DNA from: Gemmataceae bacterium
GTDB taxonomy: Bacteria; Planctomycetota; Planctomycetia; Gemmatales; Gemmataceae
NCBI GenBank assembly: GCA_019636445.1
Contig: JAHBXO010000005.1
Location: 186,001 to 250,000 of the forward strand
Length of the DNA: 64,000 nucleotides
Reading direction: 5' to 3'
Below, one piece after another: positions 57,533 to 64,000 of the stretch (its first letter is position 1; every line of letters begins with the position of its first letter). Both the position numbers and the translations under genes were made by a program. The notes under the pieces were generated by a model. It did not search any database. It was not told where the DNA came from and saw only the letters and a program-made list of their open reading frames with translations.

Positions 57533-59701
57533 TCACTTCAGGTACACGAACTCGTTCGAATTCAACACGGCCCGGCAAGCGTCTGCGAGGGCGGTACGAA
57601 CTGCCGCGTCGGCGGGCATCCGCGCCATCGCGTCGACCGTTTGGACCTTCAAGAACTCTGCAAGCGTCGCATGTTCCGCCGGTGTCGGTGCGCGGCCCAC
57701 GGCGCGGCGATAGAGGCTGCTCAAGCGCGCCGCCTCGTCCTTCGATTCCGCCACGAGCGCCGTCGCCAGCGCCAGGCTGCGGTCGCGTGCGAAGGGGCCG
57801 TTCATCAGGATGAGCGCCTGCGGGGCGAACGTGCTGACGTTCCGCCCGGTGCACGGCGTCAGCGTGTCGGGCTGGTCGAACGCCTCGAAGAGCGGCAGGC
57901 GGACGTTGCGCTTGGCGAAGAGGTAGATCGAGCGGCGGACGTGCTGCTTCGGGTCTTTCGTAACGGTCCAGAGTCCGTCGGGTTCGCCCTCGGTGAAGAT
58001 GAGGTCGTACACTTCGGGTTCGAGCGGCACGCGGACGCCGGGGCCGCCAACGGCACGATTGAGTTCCCCGCTGGCGGCGAGCATCGCATCGCGGATCGCC
58101 TCGGCTTCGAGGCGCTTGCGGTTCTGCTTGCCGAGCAATCGATTATCGGGATCGGCCGCGTTCGGCGTCCCAACGGACGATTGCCGGTAAGTCTTCGACA
58201 TCACGATCATCTTGTGGATTCGCTTGAGTTTCCAGTCGTTTCGCATCAGGTCGGTCGCCAGCCAGTCGAGCAGTTCCGGGTGTGTGGGCTTCTCGCCGGT
58301 GAGGCCGAAGTCGGCGACGGTGCGGACGATTCCCTTGCCGAAGTAGTGGTGCCAGAGCCGGTTGACGATCACGCGGGCGGTGAGGGGCTGGTCGTTCGAG
58401 GTGAGCCAGTCGGCGAACTCGACGCGAGATTTCGGTTCGAATTGATCCGGAGCGAGGACGCGGGGGACGTTCATCGTCACGACGGCGCCTTGGCGCGACC
58501 AGTCGCCGCGGGGGCGGATGAAGGTCGTCGGCCGGTTCGGTTCGTCGGCGAGGGACCATGTCGCGGCCGGCAGTTGCGGCGCATCGGCCTCGATGGCGAA
58601 CTGTTGCTGTCGCAGAGCATCCCGTTTCGCCTTCTCGGCCGCCGGCATCGCGTTCAGCACGTCGTCCCACGACACCTTGATGACCGGTTGGATATCCTTG
58701 ACGAGCTTCTGCTGCTCGGGGGTCCGCTTCTTCGGGTCGGTGTCCAGCGCCTCGCGGTACTTCGGCGCGAGCGCGGCCCGCTTCGCGGCGGTCACCTTGG
58801 CCCGCACCGGCGCGTCGATCGCCTCGATCTGCTTCTTGATCGGCGCGAGGCGTTTGGCGATTTCGGCTTTCGCCTTGTCGTACGCGGCTCTCTCCTCGTT
58901 CGTGGCCAGGCTCACTTCCGTATATTTCGCGGCGGCGAAGAACGCCTGCACGCGGTAGTAGTCGGCCGTCGAGATCGGATCGGTCTTGTGGTTGTGGCAG
59001 CGGGCGCAGCCGAGCGTGATGCCGAGCACGGCCGAACCGATGCCGTTGACCATCTCCGTGAGGTATTCCTGGCGGATCATTTCCTTGTCGAGGTTGCCGC
59101 TGACCATGTGCGACGGTCCGCAGCGGTGCATGCCGGTGGCGATCAAGAGTTCGGCCACCGTTCGCGGATCCTTGCCGGCGGCGAGTTCGTCCCCGGCAAT
59201 CTGTTCGCGGAGGAAGGTCTTGTACGGCTTGTCGTCGTTGAAGCTCTTTACGACATAGTCGCGGTAGCGCCAGGCGTGGGGGCGGTCGGCATCCAGTTCG
59301 TAGCCGTTGGATTCGGCAAAGCGGACGGCATCCAGCCAGTGCTGCGCCCAGCGCTCGCCGAAGTGCGGGCTGGCCAGCAGACGGTCGACTACCTTCTCGT
59401 AGGCGTTTGCGGAGGTGTCCTGGACGAAGGCGTCGATCTCGGCGACGGTCGGCGGCAAGCCGGTGAGGTCGAAGGAGACGCGGCGGATCAGCGTGAGCTT
59501 GTCCGCCTCGGGCGAAAGGCCCAGTTTCTTCTCGGCGAGTTTCTCGCGGACGAAGCCGTCGATGGTGGAATGCTTCGTCGAGCGGACAGGCTTGACATAC
59601 GACCAGTGGGCGCGATCCTCCGGCGTGATGGCCGGCTCGCGCGGCTTCTCGTCGGCTCGAACGGCGATCGCAATCAGCAAGAGGACGGACAGACTGCGCA
59701 T
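57533..59701 (-). CDS. DUF1549/DUF1553 protein with CxxCH motif
   Basis: The 722-residue protein starts with a signal peptide (L-S-V-L-L-L-I-A-I-A-V). DUF1549 follows (about 45-250): D-G-F-V-R-E-K-L, T-G-L-P-P-T, W-A-Q-H-W-L-D and, within it, C-A-R-C-H, a likely heme-binding motif. A coiled-coil insert with K-R-L-A-P comes next, then DUF1553 (about 450-700) with V-N-R-L-W-H-H-Y-F-G-K-G. These PSD-type proteins occur in planctomycetes, usually beside a DUF1501 partner, which I do not see here. Function is unknown; a periplasmic polysaccharide-related or electron-transfer role has been discussed. It lacks an N-terminal cytochrome (PSCyt1) module common in relatives. Confidence 0.9.
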   Translation of the reverse strand: MRSLSVLLLIAIAVRADEKPREPAITPEDRAHWSYVKPVRSTKHSTIDGFVREKLAEKKLGLSPEADKLTLIRRVSFDLTGLPPTVAEIDAFVQDTSANAYEKVVDRLLASPHFGERWAQHWLDAVRFAESNGYELDADRPHAWRYRDYVVKSFNDDKPYKTFLREQIAGDELAAGKDPRTVAELLIATGMHRCGPSHMVSGNLDKEMIRQEYLTEMVNGIGSAVLGITLGCARCHNHKTDPISTADYYRVQAFFAAAKYTEVSLATNEERAAYDKAKAEIAKRLAPIKKQIEAIDAPVRAKVTAAKRAALAPKYREALDTDPKKRTPEQQKLVKDIQPVIKVSWDDVLNAMPAAEKAKRDALRQQQFAIEADAPQLPAATWSLADEPNRPTTFIRPRGDWSRQGAVVTMNVPRVLAPDQFEPKSRVEFADWLTSNDQPLTARVIVNRLWHHYFGKGIVRTVADFGLTGEKPTHPELLDWLATDLMRNDWKLKRIHKMIVMSKTYRQSSVGTPNAADPDNRLLGKQNRKRLEAEAIRDAMLAASGELNRAVGGPGVRVPLEPEVYDLIFTEGEPDGLWTVTKDPKQHVRRSIYLFAKRNVRLPLFEAFDQPDTLTPCTGRNVSTFAPQALILMNGPFARDRSLALATALVAESKDEAARLSSLYRRAVGRAPTPAEHATLAEFLKVQTVDAMARMPADAAVRTALADACRAVLNSNEFVYLK

Positions 59702-59791
59702 GGAAGAGTTCCGGCGGCGGGATGCTTCCACGATAGTCGGAGCCGCGTGGAATCGCAAGCGCGGGAAAATGGTTCGGCTTCACGCATAGCC

Positions 59792-59872
59792 CGACTTCCG
59801 AAGTCCGACTTCGACTTCGGAAGTCCTCCGATCCGTTCGACTTCCGAAGTCGAAGCCGGACTTCGGAAGTCG
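59792..59872. repeat. Paired hairpin repeat D, copy 2
   Basis: Two units based on ACTTCCGAAGT occur at 59792-59825 and 59836-59872. The second, 37 bases, is identical to 45529-45565. It lies between the accD stop and the DUF1549/DUF1553 start, both minus-strand genes. Confidence 0.9.
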
Positions 59873-59898
59873 GAGAAACGTCGATCTGACAAGAGCGA

Positions 59899-60720
59899 TC
59901 ACTTCATGTCGCAGTAGTCGATGAGCTGCGCCAGTTCGGTGCGCAGATCCTTGCGGTGGACGATCCGGTCGACGAATCCGTGCTTGAGGAGGAATTCGCT
60001 CGTCTGGAAGCCGTCGGGCAGTTCGATGCGGATGGTGTTCTTGATGGTGCGGGCGCCGGCGAAACCGATCATGGCCTTCGGTTCGGCCAGCGTGATGTCG
60101 CCCTGGAACGCCCAACTGGCAGCGACGCCGCCCATCGTGGGGTTCGTGAGCACGCAGATGTAGAGGCCGCCGGCGGAGTCGTAGCGGGCCAGTGCGGCCG
60201 ACACCTTCGCCATCTGCATGAGGGAGAGGATGCCCTCCTGCATGCGGGCGCCGCCACCGGAGCCGGACACGAAGATCAACGGCACGCGAAGTTCGGTGGC
60301 GCGCTCGGCGGCGCGGGCGAGCTTTTCGCCGACGACGCTGCCCATGCTGCCGGCCATGAAGGCGAAATCGGTGATGCCGATGACGACGCCGCGGCCGCGG
60401 ATAAACCCCTGCCCCGTGACGGACGCGTCCTTGAGGCCCGTCTTCTTCTGCTGGTCGACGATGCGCTTGGAATAGGGGACGTTGTCGACAAAGCCGAGCG
60501 CGTCCACCGGCTTCAGGTCGGTGTCCCACTCCTCGAACGTGTTCTCGTCCAGCAGCTGCGCGATCCGATCGGCGGCCGACGTGGTGAAATGGTGCTGACA
60601 CTGATCGCAGACGTTCAGGTTCCGCTCGACATCTTTTTTGAAAAGCATGGCCTTGCAGGAAGGGCACTTGATCCAAAGCCCTTCGGGAACGCCGCGTTTG
60701 AGCGAATCGTTGGCGGACAT
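59899..60720 (-). CDS. accD: Acetyl-CoA carboxylase carboxyltransferase subunit beta
   Basis: AccD with AccA transfers the carboxyl group from biotin to acetyl-CoA in the first step of fatty acid synthesis. The 273-residue protein has the zinc ribbon with Cys19, 22, 38 and 41 and then the crotonase-like core with G-S-M-G-S-V-V-G-E and [11 protein letters not shown]. It contains the conserved [11 protein letters not shown]. Length is normal for the beta subunit. AccA and the biotin subunits are not in the window. It is divergent from the methyltransferase gene. Confidence 0.96.
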   Translation of the reverse strand: MSANDSLKRGVPEGLWIKCPSCKAMLFKKDVERNLNVCDQCQHHFTTSAADRIAQLLDENTFEEWDTDLKPVDALGFVDNVPYSKRIVDQQKKTGLKDASVTGQGFIRGRGVVIGITDFAFMAGSMGSVVGEKLARAAERATELRVPLIFVSGSGGGARMQEGILSLMQMAKVSAALARYDSAGGLYICVLTNPTMGGVAASWAFQGDITLAEPKAMIGFAGARTIKNTIRIELPDGFQTSEFLLKHGFVDRIVHRKDLRTELAQLIDYCDMK

Positions 60721-60769
60721 GAACCCCAGGCCACCGTGTGGCTCCAGAACCCGCGGCGGAAAGCCGCAA

Positions 60770-60796
60770 TTGACCGTGACGGGGAAATTGTACTAT
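60770..60796 (+). promoter_or_regulatory. Candidate promoter of the methyltransferase gene
   Basis: TTGACC (60770-60775) is followed 15 bases later by TACTAT (60791-60796), or 18 bases later by TATTTT (60794-60799). The spacing of the better -10 is short, so confidence is limited. It gives a leader of about 50 bases. Confidence 0.4.
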
Positions 60797-60850
60797 TTTC
60801 GTCCGATTCCGCCATCGGATCGGATGGGAAAGCGACAGCGAGAAACGATC

Positions 60851-61966
60851 ATGCATCTGTTGAAATCGCTGGTGCCCGCCAGGTTCCGCAAGGCCTATCG
60901 ACGAATTCGACCTTTGCCAGGCCCGGATCTCCTCGGAGCTTGGCAATCGTATTGCCAGAAATGGTGCCTAGGCTATTGCGAGGTCACTCCGGACCGGTTT
61001 CATATCAGCGGGTGGCTTGCAATCGAGGCGAACCGACGGCCGCACGTCGGATTTCGTGTCAATGGGCGGATCCCGGAGGAAACGGTCTTCCCGTATCCCC
61101 AACCGGAAGTGGCCGCGCAATTGCCCTTCGCCCCCGGCGCCCGCGAGAGCGGATTCACGCTGACTGGTTCCCAAAGCCTTCCGGGCGACATCGTCGTCGA
61201 AGCCTTTGATCGTCGCACCGGCGCCCCGTTGGGGGACGACTATCGGCCCCTGGAATTTCCCGCTGTCGAGCGTTGGGGCCCCATGCCGGACCCCCAACGG
61301 ACCGTCCGCGTGGTCGGTTCGGCCGCGGAGTTCAACTTCCGCTATGGCGGCTGGATGAGTTTTCGATCGCTGTCCGCTGCCGTCGAACATTCAACGGGGC
61401 AGTCCATCGAGGCTTTTCCGCGAGTTCTGGATTGGGGGTGCGGCTGCGGGCGCGTCGCACGGCACTTCCTGAATGTCTCCGGACTATCGGTAACCGGAGC
61501 GGATGTCGATGCGGACAACATCGCGTGGTGTCGGCGGAATCTGCCGAACGGGACATGGTCGGAACTATCCCTCAGGCCGCCGTCGCCGTTCGCCACCGGG
61601 AGTTTCGACCTCCTGTACGGCATCTCGGTGTTGACGCATCTGCGCGAAGACGACCAGTTCCGCTGGTTGGACGAGCTTCATCGTATCTTGCGACCCGGTG
61701 GACTGGCATTACTGACTTTCCACGGCGAGGCCAGTTTGCCGTGGTCCGGGATCACGGGGGAGCGGTACGCGGTGCTGTGTCGGCACGGGTTCTGCGACCA
61801 ACCGAACGGACTCTATGACGCGGCCCTCGCCGAAGCCGATTACTATCGCGACACCTTTCACACGGAAGAGTACATCCGGCGGGAATGGGGCCGACGATTC
61901 GACGTTCTGGCGATTCGCCACTGCGCGATCGGCAATCAGGACCTGGCCGTACTGCGAAAGGCGTGA
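60851..61966 (+). CDS. Class I SAM-dependent methyltransferase with N-terminal beta domain
   Basis: The 371-residue protein has a non-enzymatic N-terminal half (about 40-145), beta-rich and with I-S-G-W-L-A-I and N-G-R-I patterns like a small carbohydrate-binding or immunoglobulin-like module. A class I methyltransferase follows (about 165-320): motif I L-D-W-G-C-G-C-G near 192-199, the acidic A-D-V-D-A-D after strand 2, and F-D-L-L-Y-G-I-S-V-L. Such two-part enzymes are seen in glycan-modifying clusters. Target unknown. Its codon use and base composition are slightly less GC-rich than its neighbours, so recent transfer is possible. Confidence 0.8.
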   Translation: MHLLKSLVPARFRKAYRRIRPLPGPDLLGAWQSYCQKWCLGYCEVTPDRFHISGWLAIEANRRPHVGFRVNGRIPEETVFPYPQPEVAAQLPFAPGARESGFTLTGSQSLPGDIVVEAFDRRTGAPLGDDYRPLEFPAVERWGPMPDPQRTVRVVGSAAEFNFRYGGWMSFRSLSAAVEHSTGQSIEAFPRVLDWGCGCGRVARHFLNVSGLSVTGADVDADNIAWCRRNLPNGTWSELSLRPPSPFATGSFDLLYGISVLTHLREDDQFRWLDELHRILRPGGLALLTFHGEASLPWSGITGERYAVLCRHGFCDQPNGLYDAALAEADYYRDTFHTEEYIRREWGRRFDVLAIRHCAIGNQDLAVLRKA

Positions 61967-61999
61967 AATGAAACCGGCCGGGGCTTTCGCCCCGGCCGG
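61966..61999 (-). terminator. Rho-independent terminator of dnaK
   Basis: On the minus strand CCGGCCGGGGC-GAAA-GCCCCGGCCGG forms an 11-pair stem with a GNRA tetraloop (61999-61974), followed by TTTCATTTC. It lies 17 bases past the dnaK stop and may also act for the convergent methyltransferase gene, whose stop ends at 61966. Confidence 0.7.
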
Positions 62000-62016
62000 C
62001 CGCAATATCGGGTCGT

Positions 62017-63960
62017 TTACTTTTTCACTTCGTACTCGGCGTCGACGACATCGTCGCCGGCTTTCTTCTCCGGCTCGCCACTCGGTGTCGCCGCACCGGC
62101 CCCGGCGGCCTTGTACAGGTGCTGCGCCATCGCCTGCGCCACCGTATCCAGTTCCGCCACGGCCGATTTCAGCGCCGCGAGGTCGGTGCCGTCCTTCAGG
62201 CCCTTCACCTTCTCGATCGCCTTCTCGATCGGCGCCTTGTCGGCCGCAGTGATCTTGTCGCCGCTGTCCTTGAAGAGCTTCTCAAGTTGGAAGACCTTGT
62301 TGTCCGCCTCGTTACGGGCATCCGCCAGTTCGCGCTTCTTCTTGTCCTCGTCGGCGTGCGCCTCGGCGTCGCGGCGCATCCGTTCGACTTCGTCCTTGTC
62401 GATGCCGCTGGAATTCGTGATGCGGATCTGGTTCTCCTTGCCCGTGCCGAGGTCCTTGGCGGACACGTTCAGGATGCCGTTGGCGTCGATATCGAATTTC
62501 ACCTGGATCTGCGGCGTGCCGCGCGGGGCCGGCGGAATGCCGTCCAGGTGGAACTCGCCGATCTTCTTGTTGTCGCGGCTCATCGGCCGTTCGCCCTGGT
62601 ACACCTCGATGAGCACCGAAGGCTGGTTGTCGGACGCCGTGCTGTAGACCTTCTCGATGGTCTTCGGGATCGTCGTGTTCTTGGGAATCAACACGTCGAG
62701 GATGCCGCCGAGGGTTTCGAGGCCCAGCGAGAGCGGAGTCACGTCGAGGAGCAGCAGGTCGGACTTGGCGCCGAGGAGCAGCTGCGAGCCGAGAATCGCC
62801 GCTCCGATGGCGACGACTTCGTCCGGGTTCACACCCTTGTGCCCTTCCTTACCGAAGATCTCCTTCACGAGTTGCTGCACGCGCGGCATCCGCGTCATGC
62901 CACCGACCATGACGATCTCGCCGATGTCCGACGGTTTCTTGCCGGCATCCTGCAGGGCTTGCAGCACCGGCTTCTTGCATCGCTCGATGAGGTGCTCGAC
63001 CATGCGCTCGAACTGGTTGCGCGTGATGGTCAGCATCAGGTGCTTCGGTCCGCTCGCGTCCGCCGTGATGAACGGCAGGTTGACGTCGGTGCTGGTCTGC
63101 TGCGAGAGGTCCTTCTTGGCGCGTTCGGCCGCTTCCTTGAGGCGCTGGAGGGCCATCTGGTCCTTGCGCAGGTCGATGCCGTGTTCCTTTTTGAACTCGC
63201 CGGCGATGAAGTCGATGAGGACTTCGTCGAAGTCGTCGCCGCCGAGGTGGGTGTCGCCGTTCGTGGACTTCACGTCGAAGACGCCGTCTTCGCCGACTTC
63301 AAGGACGGAGACGTCGAAGGTGCCGCCGCCGAGGTCGAAGACCGCGATGGTCTGGTCCTTCTTCTTGTCCATGGCGTACGCCAACGAGGCCGCGGTCGGC
63401 TCGTTGATGATGCGCATCCGCTGCTTGTCTTTTTTGCCGGTCTTCGGATTGTCGACGTCCCACTCGGTGTCGAAGCCGGCGACGGCAGCCGCGTCGATGG
63501 TGGCCTGACGCTGGCTGTCGTTGAAGTAAGCCGGAACGGTAATGACCGCCTTGCGCACGGTATGCCCGAGATAAGCCTCGGCGGCTTCCTTGAGCTTCCG
63601 GAGAATCATCGCGGAGATTTCCGGAGGCGTGTAGGCCTTGCCGTCGATGTCGACCTTCACGAGGTCGTCCTTGCCGCCGGTGATCTTGTACGGCACGAGC
63701 TTTTCTTCGCTCTCCACCTCGTAGTGCCGTCGGCCCATGAAGCGCTTGATCGAATAGATCGTGCGTGCGGGGTTGGTGATCGCCTGCCGCTTGGCCGGAT
63801 CGCCGACGAGGCGGTTGCCGTCCTTCGCGAAGGCGACGATGCTGGGCGTGATCCGGTTGCCTTCCTGATTGGCGATGACTTTGACTTCGTTGCCTTCCAT
63901 GACCGCGACCACGGAGTTGGTCGTGCCGAGGTCGATGCCGATGATTTTCTCTTCCGCCAT
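62017..63960 (-). CDS. dnaK: Chaperone DnaK (Hsp70)
   Basis: DnaK folds and protects proteins using ATP with DnaJ and GrpE. At 647 residues it has normal length. [10 protein letters not shown] at the N-terminus, [20 protein letters not shown] and [10 protein letters not shown] are the nucleotide-domain signatures. The interdomain linker region reads [12 protein letters not shown], and the substrate domain and lid follow, ending in D-A-E-Y-E-V-K-K. I chose ATG 63960, the usual M-A-E-E-K-I-I-G start, with GGAG 10 bases upstream. The 40 bases before it in the window show no CIRCE element. GrpE and DnaJ are not in the window. Confidence 0.98.
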   Translation of the reverse strand: MAEEKIIGIDLGTTNSVVAVMEGNEVKVIANQEGNRITPSIVAFAKDGNRLVGDPAKRQAITNPARTIYSIKRFMGRRHYEVESEEKLVPYKITGGKDDLVKVDIDGKAYTPPEISAMILRKLKEAAEAYLGHTVRKAVITVPAYFNDSQRQATIDAAAVAGFDTEWDVDNPKTGKKDKQRMRIINEPTAASLAYAMDKKKDQTIAVFDLGGGTFDVSVLEVGEDGVFDVKSTNGDTHLGGDDFDEVLIDFIAGEFKKEHGIDLRKDQMALQRLKEAAERAKKDLSQQTSTDVNLPFITADASGPKHLMLTITRNQFERMVEHLIERCKKPVLQALQDAGKKPSDIGEIVMVGGMTRMPRVQQLVKEIFGKEGHKGVNPDEVVAIGAAILGSQLLLGAKSDLLLLDVTPLSLGLETLGGILDVLIPKNTTIPKTIEKVYSTASDNQPSVLIEVYQGERPMSRDNKKIGEFHLDGIPPAPRGTPQIQVKFDIDANGILNVSAKDLGTGKENQIRITNSSGIDKDEVERMRRDAEAHADEDKKKRELADARNEADNKVFQLEKLFKDSGDKITAADKAPIEKAIEKVKGLKDGTDLAALKSAVAELDTVAQAMAQHLYKAAGAGAATPSGEPEKKAGDDVVDAEYEVKK

Positions 63961-64000
63961 GGTCCGGGTCTCCAAGAGTGTATTGGTTGTTTATGGTACT

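Noticed and set aside
63961-64000. CIRCE heat-shock operator before dnaK
   Set aside because: The visible 40 bases lack the TTAGCACTC/GAGTGCTAA inverted repeat; the rest of the promoter region is outside the window.

Overview
The window is high-GC chromosomal DNA that looks like a planctomycete of the Gemmata type (Gemmataceae). I infer this from the gene families: two PVC-type CxxCH heme proteins, a DUF1549/DUF1553 protein, a DUF1559 pseudopilin, a sulfatase, Hanks-type kinases fused to extracytoplasmic domains, an Uma2 protein, a 'DRKLRL' repeat-type protein and a PQQ-type propeller beginning W-P-H-W-R-G-P. Intergenic hairpin repeats are abundant. I saw no rRNA, tRNA, CRISPR array, integrase or transposase.

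Layout. 1-9.8 kb: the 3' part of a CxxCH propeller/HEAT protein, a GlcE-like FAD oxidoreductase divergent from a kinase-FGE fusion, then a small ArsC/Spx-like gene that is open only if an in-frame UGA is read as selenocysteine (6079-6429, minus), a BON-domain protein, a duplicated-domain membrane protein and a sulfatase. 9.8-21.2 kb: YhaM-like HD exonuclease and GT2 glycosyltransferase, a DUF4261-like protein, a coiled-coil membrane protein, a 1201-residue kinase, and a coupled Gfo/Idh/MocA-epimerase pair. 21.2-29 kb: lineage-specific gene, Uma2, ispH, GT39-type membrane protein, VWA, PQQ propeller, zinc-ribbon membrane protein and prs. 29-37.3 kb: dprA, metallophosphoesterase, a TetR-adaptor-RND permease operon with a visible operator, and an FHA protein. 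37.3-49.3 kb: alkaline phosphatase, glutamate dehydrogenase, an MmeI-like single-chain restriction-modification enzyme with a low-GC specificity segment, a toxin-antitoxin pair, alpha/beta hydrolase, DUF1559 pseudopilin, a Cys-rich exported protein, GT87 and an ECF sigma factor. 49.3-64 kb: a 1794-residue alpha-2-macroglobulin whose N-terminus is an anti-sigma zinc domain, a second CxxCH protein, DUF1549/DUF1553, accD, a methyltransferase and dnaK.

The two most interesting systems are (1) the UGA-containing ArsC-like gene, with a U-T-T-C redox motif and a SECIS-like hairpin, and (2) the ECF sigma factor followed by an anti-sigma/alpha-2-macroglobulin fusion, which suggests that an envelope protease trap directly controls transcription. 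A third theme is that most of the larger gene gaps hold paired, mutually inverted palindromic units from several sequence families.
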